Below, one piece after another: positions 18,295 through 28,339 of a stretch of 64,000 bases of DNA (positions are counted from its first letter, which is position 1; each line of letters starts with the position of its first letter). The translations under genes were made by a program, and so were the position numbers. This stretch comes from Herpetosiphon giganteus (lineage in GTDB: Bacteria; Chloroflexota; Chloroflexia; Chloroflexales; Herpetosiphonaceae). Below the pieces are notes generated by a model. It saw only the letters and a list, made by a program, of their open reading frames with translations. It was not told the origin of the DNA and made no database searches. The stretch lies in the NCBI RefSeq assembly GCF_016907925.1, contig NZ_JAFBCZ010000007.1, forward strand, positions 1 to 64,000, in the 5' to 3' direction.

Positions 18295-19782
18295 ATGCGA
18301 TTTTGCTGTTTTACGCTGGGATGGGCTATAGGACTGTGGTTGGTTGATAGGCTTCAAATAGCGTGGTATCTATATTTTATTGCATCAATACCAATTATTT
18401 TAATTTTTGTTTATATCCGCAAATCATGGCGAATTATGCTAATAGCAATATATGCCGGTACTATGCTAGGGGTAGGCCGAATGCTGCTCAGTCAAAATAT
18501 GGTCAATTCTGACGATATTCGTCAACAGATTGGTTTGACAACCCGTTTGGAAGGGGTGATCGTTGGTGAGCCGCAATGGACTCCGCAACAACAACGAATT
18601 GTGCTTGAAGTTCAGGCCTATGAAGCCAATCGGCAACGGGTAGCAACCTCGGGCCAAATTATGCTTACCCTGCCAGCAGAGCCGCCACGCAGCAACGGCG
18701 AACGCTTGCTGGTGAGTGGCACAATCATCACGCCAAGCTCAAGCCCAAACTTCGATTACGCTGCTTATCTGCGTCGCCGCTCGATCTATGCCATGCTTGA
18801 GCCTGCGCTGCTTGAACAAGCTTTGCCTGCCACCAACTCAGCCTATCAACGCTTATTGGCGCTAAAAATTCGCACTCAAACAATCATCAACCAAACTCTG
18901 CCTCAGCCCCAAGCAGCAGTTTTGGTTGGGATGTTGCTGGGGGTCAAAAGCAGCGTGCCCAAGCCAGTTTGGGAAACCTTCAATCGCACAGGGCTTTCGC
19001 ATATTCTGGTGATCTCTGGTTGGAATATTACGATTGTGGTGGCCTCGCTTTTGGGCTTGGGCAAGGCACTCAAGCTCAATCAACGCCATGCCACTGGTTT
19101 GGCACTTGGGGCAATTGTGGTCTATGTGGCTTTTGTAGGGGCGAGTGGTGCGGTGGTGCGAGCCGCCTTGATGGGCGCGATTGTAGCTTTGGCCCAGCCG
19201 CTTGGCCGCAAACCCGATGCTTGGGCTGCCTTGGCAGCAGCAATTTGGCTGATGACCTTGCTTGATCCGCAGGCATTGTGGGATTTAGGCTTTCAATTAT
19301 CAGCTCTGGCAACCGCCAGTTTGTTTGCGTGGGGCAAGCCTATTGAAGCCAAATTGCGTTTGTGGCTACGTTGGCGCTGGCTCGAATGGATAATTGAGCC
19401 ATTGACTGCAACCTTGGCTGCTCAAGTGTGGGCCTTGCCAATTATTTTGTATCACTTTGGCAATCTCTCGTTAATTGCGCCAGTCGCGAATGTACTGATT
19501 GTGCCGGTTGTGCCCTTGATTATGGCGAGCGGCGCGGTGTTGGCCTGTTTGGGCTTGTTTGGGCGCTGGTTGGCCTTCTTGGCTTTGCCGATTACCTGGG
19601 CCGCCTTAACCTGGGTCGTGCGCGTCGCCGAATGGCTGGCCGATCTGCCTTGGGCTGCCGTCGAAATCCCCAAGTTTAGCAGCATCTGGCTGTTGCTGGC
19701 ATATAGCCTGAGCGTTGGCCTATGGCTGTATAGAGAACAAAGAGAGTGGCGAGGATTCAGGGGTCAGGAGTCGGGGGTTTAA
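18295..19782 (+). CDS. ComEC/Rec2-family competence channel protein lacking the nuclease domain
   Basis: A 495-residue multi-pass membrane protein; GGAGGT sits seven bases before the ATG at 18295. The N-terminal OB-like DUF4131 region is seen around residues 25-180, and the competence domain follows with the hallmark GLSHILVISGWNITIV and GASGAVVRAALMG. ComEC imports single-stranded DNA across the membrane during transformation. The C-terminal metallo-beta-lactamase domain of longer family members is absent. The last dozen codons (REQREWRGFRGQESGV) run into repeat DNA, so the tail may have been truncated by the repeat. Confidence 0.85.
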   Translation: MRFCCFTLGWAIGLWLVDRLQIAWYLYFIASIPIILIFVYIRKSWRIMLIAIYAGTMLGVGRMLLSQNMVNSDDIRQQIGLTTRLEGVIVGEPQWTPQQQRIVLEVQAYEANRQRVATSGQIMLTLPAEPPRSNGERLLVSGTIITPSSSPNFDYAAYLRRRSIYAMLEPALLEQALPATNSAYQRLLALKIRTQTIINQTLPQPQAAVLVGMLLGVKSSVPKPVWETFNRTGLSHILVISGWNITIVVASLLGLGKALKLNQRHATGLALGAIVVYVAFVGASGAVVRAALMGAIVALAQPLGRKPDAWAALAAAIWLMTLLDPQALWDLGFQLSALATASLFAWGKPIEAKLRLWLRWRWLEWIIEPLTATLAAQVWALPIILYHFGNLSLIAPVANVLIVPVVPLIMASGAVLACLGLFGRWLAFLALPITWAALTWVVRVAEWLADLPWAAVEIPKFSSIWLLLAYSLSVGLWLYREQREWRGFRGQESGV

Positions 19783-20164
19783 CGCAGAGGCGCAGAGCAC
19801 CGAAGGATGAAGATGAGGGATGAGGGATGAAGGATGAAGGGCTATTGGCTTTGGGCTATCGGAAGAAGAATCTGTAGCTAAAAATAATTATTCGTGGAAT
19901 TCGTGCAATTCATGGCGAAAAATTTAACGTAGCGGCGCAGAGCACCGAAGGATGAGGGATGAGGGATGAGGGATGAAGGGCTTTGGGCTTTAGGCTATCG
20001 GAACATAATCTGAGCAATCTGTGCCAATCTGTGGCTAAAAACTTACCCTTCGCGTCCTTCGCGGTTCCCATTCTTCGTGTCTCTTCGTGTCCTTCGTGGA
20101 TCAATTTAAAAACGCAGGGGCCGAGGATCATCCGATCCCCGACCCCCAACAACCGATCCCCAAT
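19783..20164. repeat. Intergenic repeat cluster
   Basis: No gene is present. It is built of dispersed units: AACGCAGAGGCGCAGAGCACCGAAGG (twice), GGATGAGGGATGAGGGATGA strings (19,805-19,842 and 19,950-19,980), AATCTGTGCCAATCTGTGGCTAAAAA, TTCGTGTCTCTTCGTGTCCTTCGTGG and GATCCCCGACCCCCAAC. The same mixture appears in at least four other gaps. Confidence 0.75.
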
Positions 20165-22474
20165 TTAGATTAGGCGTTGCTTGCGCTTGCGGGCGGCTTG
20201 AATGATCACGATGACCGAAATAATCACCATCAACACCAAGAGTCCAGCGATAGCATACAAAATCCATTGCGGTTTTTCAGGTGGTGTCACTTCGCGATAG
20301 ATCGGATCATCTTGGTTTTCGCCGAGTGCATCGTTGGCAATGCCAGCTGTATCGCCAGTGACCGTTGGATCTTCGACGCTAATTTGTTGGTCGTTGACGA
20401 TTGCCAAGCTGCCATTGAGCCGCGTGCGCAAGCGCGAGGTCGTTAAGGCATTGCCCGACCATTGCACGCCTTGGTCAGTGCTGCCAAGCACCGCCAAAAT
20501 GCTGCGTTGCTCGTTCCAAGGCGAACGCATAAACTCCAAATAGCCAAGGCTCAATTCGGGCGGAATCCGATAAACTACCCGACTATTGCCAAGGGTTGGA
20601 TGCTTGCTGCCTTGAGCAAACGGTGCAGGAATAATTGGCTGCAAAGCAGGATCTTGCAAAATGGCATGCGCTGGGGCTTGGCCAACCAAGATCAAATCGT
20701 GATTTGCCTGTACGCTGGCAACCTGTTCGGGATTGACTGCGCGCAACTCAACAAACGCTGGATCGAGGCTATCGCCCAAAGCTGTTGCCAACTGACCAGC
20801 AACCGTCCAACTTGCTGGATCATCGCTTGGCACCACAAAGGCGACGTTTTTCAAGGTATTGCTGATCGTGAGTGGCTCCAAGAAGGTCGCCAAATTGCGC
20901 AACACGATCGAGCGGCCACGGGTGGCGCGGACTGGAATGCCAATCATCGAATCGGCGCGCAGCGTGTACCAAATGCCTGCCAAGTTGGGATCAACACATG
21001 GCGTATTGGGAATTAAGTTGGCGCTAATTGTGATTCGGTTGCGGCCAACATTCAAGTTGCCACGTGGAATCGGCACGCGGCCAACGCCATTTTGCGAGGT
21101 CGTATCATCGAAGCGAATCGAGCCTGCTGGCCGATCGTTGACTCGCACCATCATCGCCGAAACTGAATAATCGAGCAAGGCCGAGTGGGCAAAATGAACT
21201 TCGATATAGCCATCGTTGCTCATTTCGTAGCCGCTGGGCATATCGACATTGAGTTCGAAGGTATGCCCGCCGATGCCAAACTCCGAGGCGGTTTCGAAGC
21301 CAAGGCTGCGGAAGGTGCGTTCGACAGTCAAGCCAGTGCTTGGCACATCAGTAATTTGCAAATTCAGGGTTTTGGTCAAAACATCTGGCGAATTGACATC
21401 GGCGACCACAGCAATTGAGGGATCGTTGCTCGCGCGCACATTGCCGGTGCTAAATGCCTTGGCTGCTTTGATAACGCCTTCGTCGTCGTTACCGCTGAGC
21501 GCCAACACAACCCGTTGTTGGTTCCATGGCGAGGTTGCCATTTGAATAATGCCATCGGCGGCTTGGGCTTCGCTGAGGTTAAAGCCCTCGGCTCCGCTGC
21601 CCTCGGCAAAATCAACGGCAGCTAAATTTTCGAAATTGGCTGCTTGACCAACGAAAATCAAGTGCGATTCGCTGCGCAGCGTTGGCGAAAGCACGCTCTC
21701 TGCAATCAACGGCACTTGAATTCTGCTTGACGTAATGCTACCAACTTTGGCGGCAACAATCAAGCCGGCTTCAAGCTCGGCGGCGCTGGCATTGCTGGGC
21801 ACAACGATCGTGGCAACATCTGGCTCAAGCGGCGAATCTTGGAAGATTGGGCGTGGCAATTGCTTGACATCGGTCGAAAGTGTGCCCAAGCTATGAGGCA
21901 ATTTGAGCGACGATGTGGCGCGAATGATCACGCTGGTTTGGCTATCGTTGCCACAGTTGAGGCCTGCATCGAGCAAAATGCCCAAGGTGTGTGCGCCATC
22001 GACGCGAGTTGAGGTGTAGGCAGTTTGCGAAATAGGGATGGTAACCGAGCGTGGCCCTGAACGATCGAGGAAAATTCGTTCAAGCTGCACGTTATTAAAT
22101 TGCACATCCATCGAGCCAGCGAAAAATTGGACATTTTCATCACTGCTGACTGAACTGCCGGAAACGAAGGTTTCGAAATCAAGCGTGATTGCTGCGCCTG
22201 GCTCCAATTGCCATGTGCTAGGCAAGCGCACGTTGATATAGCGGGCGTTGAACGGCCCTTCCATCGAATCTTCGCGCGCGCCAAGCTGGGCAAAGGTCAC
22301 AGTATCGCTATCGGTAACCACTGGCGTAACCGTTGCTTGGTTAAGCGGGGCTGCCGCAGTTTTGGCAGGAATGGGATTAAGGCTGGTGCGAGCAGCCTGT
22401 GAAACCATTGGCAAGCTGGCAAAAAGGCCCAGCGCCACGGAAAAAAGCAGAAAAACGCGCACTAAACGAACCAT
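20165..22474 (-). CDS. BcsB-like cellulose synthase regulatory subunit
   Basis: A 769-residue exported protein with one C-terminal membrane anchor. AAGGAG before the ATG at 22474 sets the start; 39 further upstream codons would run through asnB 3' sequence. An N-terminal signal (RVFLLFSVALGLFASLPMVSQA) leads to a large all-beta outer part with two repeated halves typical of BcsB (two rounds ending in NQQRVVLALSG and NEQRSILAVLG). The C-terminus is WILYAIAGLLVLMVIISVIV plus a basic tail. No BcsA with a PilZ domain is in the cluster; a partner glycosyltransferase 2 gene lies two genes upstream. It is the last gene of the polysaccharide cluster. Confidence 0.75.
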   Translation of the reverse strand: MVRLVRVFLLFSVALGLFASLPMVSQAARTSLNPIPAKTAAAPLNQATVTPVVTDSDTVTFAQLGAREDSMEGPFNARYINVRLPSTWQLEPGAAITLDFETFVSGSSVSSDENVQFFAGSMDVQFNNVQLERIFLDRSGPRSVTIPISQTAYTSTRVDGAHTLGILLDAGLNCGNDSQTSVIIRATSSLKLPHSLGTLSTDVKQLPRPIFQDSPLEPDVATIVVPSNASAAELEAGLIVAAKVGSITSSRIQVPLIAESVLSPTLRSESHLIFVGQAANFENLAAVDFAEGSGAEGFNLSEAQAADGIIQMATSPWNQQRVVLALSGNDDEGVIKAAKAFSTGNVRASNDPSIAVVADVNSPDVLTKTLNLQITDVPSTGLTVERTFRSLGFETASEFGIGGHTFELNVDMPSGYEMSNDGYIEVHFAHSALLDYSVSAMMVRVNDRPAGSIRFDDTTSQNGVGRVPIPRGNLNVGRNRITISANLIPNTPCVDPNLAGIWYTLRADSMIGIPVRATRGRSIVLRNLATFLEPLTISNTLKNVAFVVPSDDPASWTVAGQLATALGDSLDPAFVELRAVNPEQVASVQANHDLILVGQAPAHAILQDPALQPIIPAPFAQGSKHPTLGNSRVVYRIPPELSLGYLEFMRSPWNEQRSILAVLGSTDQGVQWSGNALTTSRLRTRLNGSLAIVNDQQISVEDPTVTGDTAGIANDALGENQDDPIYREVTPPEKPQWILYAIAGLLVLMVIISVIVIIQAARKRKQRLI

Positions 22475-22542
22475 GCGAACTCCTTGCGAGACAATAGGCC
22501 AGCGTAACAGCGAGTTACGCTGGCAGTGTTGGTGGCACGTGA

Positions 22543-24429
22543 TTATTTGCCGTAGCGTTCGTACCACATGCTGAACATAAGTAAATTCCAAATTTGGCGA
22601 CTATAATCGTGCCGCCCAGCCCAATGATCACTGAGCATTGTTGCAATATATTGCGGGTTGAAGAAACCTTGTTCGGTTAAGGCTTCAACCGAAAGTTTTT
22701 GGTTGACCAATGGCCGCAGGTCGGTTTTGAGCCATTGGGGAATTGGCACGCTAAACCCAGCTTTGCGGCGTTGCAAAATTTCTGCTGGCAGCACTTTGGC
22801 AGCCACGCGCTTGAGCAAATATTTAAGCTTCATGCCATTGATTTTGGTGTGGCTTGGCAATTTGGCCATCCACTCGACCAAACGCGTATCGAGCAACGGC
22901 ACGCGCACTTCGAGCGAATGGGCCATGCTCATCCGATCAACCTTGACCAACATATCGTCGGCCAATTGTACTTTGGAATCGACATACAGCAAACGATTGA
23001 GCACATCGTCGGGCGCGTAGGCATCGTAATAGCCTTGCAACAGATCGACGGTTGGGCGTTGTTTGGTCAAAATCGACGAGCCTGCATACAGCTGCTCTTT
23101 CATCGATTCGCTCATAAAGGCTTTCCACGCGGCGTGGGCTGGCAACGGCGCAAGCATCCCGCCCTGCACAAAGCGCTTGGCTTTGAAATCGAAGCTCACT
23201 TTGCCATCGGATGTCGGTAGCCGATTGCCTACGCTTGGCACCAAACCGCTGCCAATTGCTTGCGGCAAACGCCGATAGAGCGCAGCGATTTTATCTGCTT
23301 GATAGGTGGCATAGCCGCCAAATACCTCGTCGCCACCATCGCCACTGAGCGCTACTTTGACATGCTGGCTGGCCAATTCGCTGACCGCATACACCGCTAC
23401 CGACGATGAATCGGCGAATGGCTCGTCAAAATATTTGACCATGGCATCGACCGTGGCTTGTGCATCAGGATTCATCACGATTTCGTGGTGATCGGTGCGG
23501 AAGCGCTCGGCGACAATTCGCGCATATGGCGATTCGTCGTAGGATTTTTCGGCAAAACCGACCGAGAAGGTTTTAACGGGCTGGCTGGTGACTTCGCTCA
23601 TCAAGGCCACCACCAAACTTGAATCGACCCCGCCGCTGAGGAATGCTCCCAAGGGCACATCGCTAACCAGTTGATCCTGCACAACGGTGCGCAACAGATT
23701 CAGCAGGTCGGTTTCAACATCGTTGGTAATTTTGAAGTGTGGCGAAACGACGCGCGGAATATCCCAATATTGCTTGATTTCGACGGCGTTGGTTGCTGCT
23801 TCGTAGGTCAGCATATGGCCTGGTTGAAGCTTTTTAATTGCTTTGAAAATCGTATTTGGACCAGGCACATAATTCAACGAAAGATAATCGTGCAAGCCAA
23901 TTGGGTCGATTTCGCGGCTAATGCCTGTATCGAGCATGGCCTTAATTTCCGAGCCAAAGACCAAGCGATCGCCTAAATTGGCATAATACACAGGCTTGAT
24001 GCCAACGTGATCGCGGGCAATCACCAAGCGCTGACGGCGCTCATCCCAAATTGCGCAGGCAAACATGCCGTTGAGATGCTTGGGAAATTCATCGCCAATT
24101 TCTTCGTACAAATGCACGATCGTTTCGGTATCGGAGTGGGTTTCGAATTTATGGCCAGCTTTTTCTAGGCGTGGGCGCAATTCAGGAAAGTTGTAGACCT
24201 CGCCGTTATAGACGATCCAGATTGAGCCATCTTCGTTGGCGATTGGCATTTTGCCGCCAGCAACGTCGATAATCGACAGCCGCACTGAGCCAAGCCCCAC
24301 CGGGCCGTTGAGATAAAAGCCATTTTGATCTGGCCCGCGATGATGGATGTTTTCGCACAGCGCTTCGAGCAATGGCCGCTCAGCGGTACGACTTTGATCA
24401 AAATAGACAATGCCACAAATACCACACAT
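22543..24429 (-). CDS. asnB: Asparagine synthase (glutamine-hydrolysing)
   Basis: A 628-residue two-domain enzyme. The glutaminase domain begins MCGICG with the nucleophile Cys2; the synthetase domain has the ATP-pyrophosphatase loop SGGVDS at residues 265-270. Length and motifs match the exosortase/polysaccharide-type AsnB. AsnB-like amidotransferases are common in exopolysaccharide and exosortase clusters, where they may amidate a sugar acid or peptide instead of making free asparagine; sequence alone does not separate the two. It lies between the GT2 and BcsB-like genes on the same strand. Confidence 0.93.
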   Translation of the reverse strand: MCGICGIVYFDQSRTAERPLLEALCENIHHRGPDQNGFYLNGPVGLGSVRLSIIDVAGGKMPIANEDGSIWIVYNGEVYNFPELRPRLEKAGHKFETHSDTETIVHLYEEIGDEFPKHLNGMFACAIWDERRQRLVIARDHVGIKPVYYANLGDRLVFGSEIKAMLDTGISREIDPIGLHDYLSLNYVPGPNTIFKAIKKLQPGHMLTYEAATNAVEIKQYWDIPRVVSPHFKITNDVETDLLNLLRTVVQDQLVSDVPLGAFLSGGVDSSLVVALMSEVTSQPVKTFSVGFAEKSYDESPYARIVAERFRTDHHEIVMNPDAQATVDAMVKYFDEPFADSSSVAVYAVSELASQHVKVALSGDGGDEVFGGYATYQADKIAALYRRLPQAIGSGLVPSVGNRLPTSDGKVSFDFKAKRFVQGGMLAPLPAHAAWKAFMSESMKEQLYAGSSILTKQRPTVDLLQGYYDAYAPDDVLNRLLYVDSKVQLADDMLVKVDRMSMAHSLEVRVPLLDTRLVEWMAKLPSHTKINGMKLKYLLKRVAAKVLPAEILQRRKAGFSVPIPQWLKTDLRPLVNQKLSVEALTEQGFFNPQYIATMLSDHWAGRHDYSRQIWNLLMFSMWYERYGK

Positions 24430-24466
24430 AGGATCACCTCAGTTTATGCGCAAATACCAGTCGAAG

Positions 24467-25654
24467 TTAGTTCGTGCGCCGCCCCACTCGCTGCCATAGC
24501 GTGGTTTGTCGTCGTCGGACAAAGCGATACAGGCCAATCAAGCCAGCCCAATTGCTATTGACTAGGAAGGTTGGCACGTAAACCACCTTGCCTAGTTTAC
24601 TATTTGAGTCAACCTGGCCCCCAAGCCAAGCCATGGTGTAGAACACAATTTGAAACGCCAGCAACAGCCAATTGAATGGCGCTGCCAGACGGAGTAGTTT
24701 ATGCGATTTTGCCTTACTTGGCCATAGCACCGCCACAATATTCATGACCAAGGCCCCGACCATATTCACTGCCACCAAGGTGCGCAGGGTTTGGTGCGAG
24801 AGCAATTGCCACAAGGCCAGCGGGCGGCGGAAGGGCCATAAACTGCGGGCATAGGTAATTGCTTGATAACGCCCAGCGAAAATCCGCGCGCGGCGGGCAA
24901 TTTCATCCTGCGCCGATTGCGAAACTCGTTCGTGCGAGCGAGCTTGCGGCGCATAGTGAATGCGAAAGCCACGGGCGATGATGCGCATGCCCATATGGGT
25001 GTCGTCGTTGATAATTTCATCTGGCGGCGATTCGAACAAATCGCTGCGCACGGCCAGCACTTCGCCAGCAACCGCAGTACAGCCAGCCAATTTGCTCTCT
25101 TGCTTTTTAACAAACGACTCGTAGCGCCAATACAGCCCTTCGGATTCGCCCAGCGCACCGTCGCCTTTTTCGATGACTTTTGCGCCCGACACTGCGCCCA
25201 CATCGGCATCGGCAAATGGCGCAACCAGTTCGCGAATTACGTTGGCATCGTAGCGATTATTGGCATCGGAAAAGACAATAATCTCGCCGCGCACAAACGG
25301 AATCGCGCGATTGATCGCCGCCATTTTGCCGCGCCGAGGCGCTTCGTAGAGCAATTCCACGCCTTGGTCGGCGTATTGCTGCACAATTTCTGGCGTGCGA
25401 TCGCTCGAGCCATCGGCAATAATCAAAATCTGCAATTGCTCGCGTGGATAATCTAATTCGAGCGAGTTTTCAATTTTGCGGGCAATTTCAGCCTCTTCGT
25501 TGTAGGCCGCAATCAGCAAGGTAACTGCTGGCTCGGCATGCGGATACGGCCCGCGTTCATGGCGAAAGCGCGCCAACAACGTCAAGAGCGCCGGATAGCC
25601 TGCATATGTGTAGATGACGCTGCCTGCAAACAGCCAAAATAACGCCGCAATCAT
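24467..25654 (-). CDS. Membrane glycosyltransferase, family 2
   Basis: A 395-residue GT2 enzyme. AAGGAA supports the ATG at 25654. An N-terminal membrane segment (LFWLFAGSVIYTYAGYPALL) precedes the GT-A domain with LIAAYNEEAEIARKI, DGSSDRTPEI, the metal site FSDANNRYD and the acceptor-side DDTHMGMRI (ED-like) and Q/RRARIFAGRY region in place of QxxRW. Two C-terminal membrane spans follow. The architecture is that of processive synthases such as hyaluronan/cellulose-type enzymes, consistent with the BcsB-like partner downstream. Confidence 0.9.
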   Translation of the reverse strand: MIAALFWLFAGSVIYTYAGYPALLTLLARFRHERGPYPHAEPAVTLLIAAYNEEAEIARKIENSLELDYPREQLQILIIADGSSDRTPEIVQQYADQGVELLYEAPRRGKMAAINRAIPFVRGEIIVFSDANNRYDANVIRELVAPFADADVGAVSGAKVIEKGDGALGESEGLYWRYESFVKKQESKLAGCTAVAGEVLAVRSDLFESPPDEIINDDTHMGMRIIARGFRIHYAPQARSHERVSQSAQDEIARRARIFAGRYQAITYARSLWPFRRPLALWQLLSHQTLRTLVAVNMVGALVMNIVAVLWPSKAKSHKLLRLAAPFNWLLLAFQIVFYTMAWLGGQVDSNSKLGKVVYVPTFLVNSNWAGLIGLYRFVRRRQTTLWQRVGRRTN

Positions 25655-26065
25655 TGAGTATTCCTTACTATTGATCCGCAAAAGTTGTAACCGCGAAGAA
25701 CGCGAAGGTCGCGAAGGTTAAGTTTTAGCCACAGATTCCACAGATTATTGGGATTATTGTTCTACTGGCCCAATGCCGAGCGCATTTCATCCTTCATCCC
25801 TCATCCCTCACCCTTCGGTCACTCTGCGCCTCTCAGTTAATGGATTGATCCACGAAGAGCACAAAGAGCACGAAAGCTGAAACCGCGAAGAACGCGAAGG
25901 TCGCGAAGGTTAAGTTTTAGCCACAGATTCCACAGATTATTGGGATTATATTCTTTTAGTCCAAAGCCGATCCCCGATCCTCGACCCCTGATCCCCGATT
26001 CCTATACCCTATGTTCTATGCTCTATGCTCTATGTTCTCACATTTCATCCTTCATCCCTCATACT
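25655..26065. repeat. Intergenic repeats with a ~70-bp near-perfect direct duplication
   Basis: The unit CGCGAAGAACGCGAAGGTCGCGAAGG followed by TTAAGTTTTAGCCACAGATTCCACAGATTATTGGGATTAT occurs at 25,690-25,760 and again at 25,880-25,950 (units quoted in part). Between and after them lie TCATCCCTCA strings, CCACGAAGAGCACAAAGAGC, CGATCCCCGATCC and CTATGTTCTATGCTCTATGC. No gene is seen. It interrupts the polysaccharide gene cluster. Confidence 0.8.
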
Positions 26066-27205
26066 TCATACTTTCCGTATGCCTTCGTACAAACTGCGCA
26101 AGCGCTTGGCGATTACGCTCAAGGCAAATTCTTGCTGCACCCGTTGGCGCGCTGCTTGGCCCATGCGTTGACGCGCTGCTGCATCGCCCAAAACTTGCAA
26201 CAAGGCTTGTTCCAGCGCTGGCTGATCGTCTGGCGGAATGATCAAGCCATTCTGGCTGTCGTCGATTGCATCGCGTGCGCCACCAACATCGGTAATGATA
26301 ACTGCCAATTCGCTGGCCATGGCTTCGAGCATTGCCACCGAAAAGCCCTCGGCAATCGATGGCAACACAAACACATCAGCTGCTTGCAAATAGGGTGGGA
26401 CGTTATGCACTGCGCCGCCAAAAATCACCCCAGGGCTGCTTTTGGCTTTGAGCGCTGCTTCCTCTGGCCCTTGCCCCAAAATCAATAAGCTTGCATCGGG
26501 ATGCTTAGCGCGAACCGCAGGCCAAGCCTCGACCAAATAGCGCACCCGTTTTTCCTCAGAGAGCCGCCCAGCGTAGAGCGTGATTGGGCCTTCGCTAGGC
26601 AAATTCAGTTCGCGGCGGAGCGCAACTTTAGCTTCAGCGCTCACCGGATGATATTTCTCAGGATCAACGCCGTTGGGTACATAATGTCGTCGTTCGGCCT
26701 CAATGCCCAAAATCTGCTCAAATTCCTGATCGATTTCGCGACTGATGGTAAAGAAGGCATCGGCGGTTTTGGTGATCCGCTCCAACCGACCTTTGCCAAA
26801 CGGGCGTTGTTGCATGCGCAGCACATCGCCAAGCGGCCCTGAACGATGCGCGGTCACGGCATAGGGCAGTCCCAAGGCTTGTTTGGCCGCAATCGCCGTC
26901 GTTGCTGGCGAAAACATCTCGTGCGCATGAACCAAATTGGGCTTCAAGCGCCAGAGCAAGGGAATTGCCGCTGCCGTAAAGACTAAGGCCGCAGTTGGCA
27001 CTGGCCCAGGAATTGGCAAACGATGTACCGGAACATTCTCAATCATCTCGAAGGGCTTGAATCCAGCATAACGGCGGGTTAGCACGCTAATTGCCACACC
27101 TTCGGCGGCCAAAAAAGGAGCCAAAGCCGCCAGTTGGCGTTCAGCACCGCCGATGCGCGGAAAATAACCTTGGATGATCATCGCTACGTGCAAGCTATCG
27201 TTCAT
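26066..27205 (-). CDS. Glycosyltransferase family 4 (GT-B)
   Basis: A 379-residue cytoplasmic GT4 enzyme. The N-terminal half has GGAERQLAALAPFL and a nucleotide-sugar domain follows with LYAGRLSEEKRV and the E-x7-E motif EGFSVAMLEAMA. Members transfer a sugar from a nucleotide donor to a growing lipid-linked repeat unit. Its ATG overlaps the stop of the preceding GT4 gene (ATGA), so the pair is translationally coupled. Confidence 0.92.
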   Translation of the reverse strand: MNDSLHVAMIIQGYFPRIGGAERQLAALAPFLAAEGVAISVLTRRYAGFKPFEMIENVPVHRLPIPGPVPTAALVFTAAAIPLLWRLKPNLVHAHEMFSPATTAIAAKQALGLPYAVTAHRSGPLGDVLRMQQRPFGKGRLERITKTADAFFTISREIDQEFEQILGIEAERRHYVPNGVDPEKYHPVSAEAKVALRRELNLPSEGPITLYAGRLSEEKRVRYLVEAWPAVRAKHPDASLLILGQGPEEAALKAKSSPGVIFGGAVHNVPPYLQAADVFVLPSIAEGFSVAMLEAMASELAVIITDVGGARDAIDDSQNGLIIPPDDQPALEQALLQVLGDAAARQRMGQAARQRVQQEFALSVIAKRLRSLYEGIRKV

Positions 27206-28338
27206 GCGGAAACTGCCTCACGCTGGTCAACGCCCTCGTGGGCGGCGGTATACAACGCTAATAATTGATCGACCCATGCGCTTGGGCTGTGATACTGCTC
27301 GATAATCGCTTGCGCTGCCTGTTGCATTTGCTGCATTTGGCTTGGCTCGCTCAACAATTGATTAATTGCCGCTGCCAGCGCTTGATGATCGTGTGGTGGC
27401 ACGGTGATGCCTGCTTGTTCGCGCACAACCTGCGGAATATCGCCAACCTTGGTCGCGACAATCGGCAAGCCTGCGGCCATCGCTTCGAGCACCGCGATTG
27501 GCAAGCCTTCATTGGCCGACGAGCTAACAAAGACATCAGCGCTGCGCAATAGCACTGGAATATCATCGCGTGCGCCGAGCAAATTGACGACCGCATGCAA
27601 GTGATGTTCGTCAATCTTGGCCTCGATTTTAGGCCGCTGATCGCCTTCGCCAGCCAAAACCAAGCGTGCTTGGGGGTGTTCAGGATGCACCAAGGCAAAA
27701 GCATCGATCAGGGTTGGCAAATCTTTGATTGCAGCAAAGCGCCCAACGTTGATCAACATCGTCAAATCAGCATCGCCCAGAATTGCCTCGCGCGTGGCGT
27801 AGCGTTGCTCAGCGCTAATTTCTGGCACGGCAACCACCGCATTATGCACCACATGTAGCTTGCGATTGGGCATAATTGGCTGGTAGGCATCGCGAGTGGT
27901 ATAGCCCACCGCAATAATTTGTTGGGCCAAAAAGCGCACAATCTGCGCTTCAAATTGCTGCTGGCGATTGGCAATCGAAGGGTCGAAGCCAGCCAAGTGC
28001 ATGGTTGCCACCACCGGAATATTGGCCAAGCGGGCGGCTAAAATGCCCACCACATTGCCATAGGTCAAATGGGTGTGGACAACGCTGACTTGATTACGGC
28101 GTAACCAGCGGGTTAATTGCCAGATGCGTTTGGGAGCCAGCATTTTGGGCGCAGCAAAACGCACAACTTCAACGCCCAAACTATTCAGCCGTTCAACCAA
28201 GTTGCTGCCGCGATCTTCATCCTTGAGGCACACAACGCTGGTTTTGATCCCACGGCGTTGGGCTTCGATGGCGAAGGTAACCAGCAATTGTTGCGCTCCA
28301 CCACGATAGAGCGAATCGATGACCTGAACAACGTGCAT
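27202..28338 (-). CDS. Glycosyltransferase family 4 (GT-B)
   Basis: A 378-residue GT4 enzyme starting MHVVQVIDSLYRGGAQ, with GGAGA before the ATG at 28338. The donor-site motif is EGLPIAVLEAMAAGLP with both glutamates; INVGRFAAIKDLPTLI precedes it. It follows the Wzx gene immediately and overlaps the next GT4 by 4 bases. A role in building the exopolysaccharide repeat is inferred from position. Confidence 0.92.
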   Translation of the reverse strand: MHVVQVIDSLYRGGAQQLLVTFAIEAQRRGIKTSVVCLKDEDRGSNLVERLNSLGVEVVRFAAPKMLAPKRIWQLTRWLRRNQVSVVHTHLTYGNVVGILAARLANIPVVATMHLAGFDPSIANRQQQFEAQIVRFLAQQIIAVGYTTRDAYQPIMPNRKLHVVHNAVVAVPEISAEQRYATREAILGDADLTMLINVGRFAAIKDLPTLIDAFALVHPEHPQARLVLAGEGDQRPKIEAKIDEHHLHAVVNLLGARDDIPVLLRSADVFVSSSANEGLPIAVLEAMAAGLPIVATKVGDIPQVVREQAGITVPPHDHQALAAAINQLLSEPSQMQQMQQAAQAIIEQYHSPSAWVDQLLALYTAAHEGVDQREAVSA

Positions 28339-28339
28339 A

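Noticed and set aside
25655-26065. Possible CRISPR array
   Set aside because: Repeats differ in length and type and there are no equal-size spacers or cas genes.
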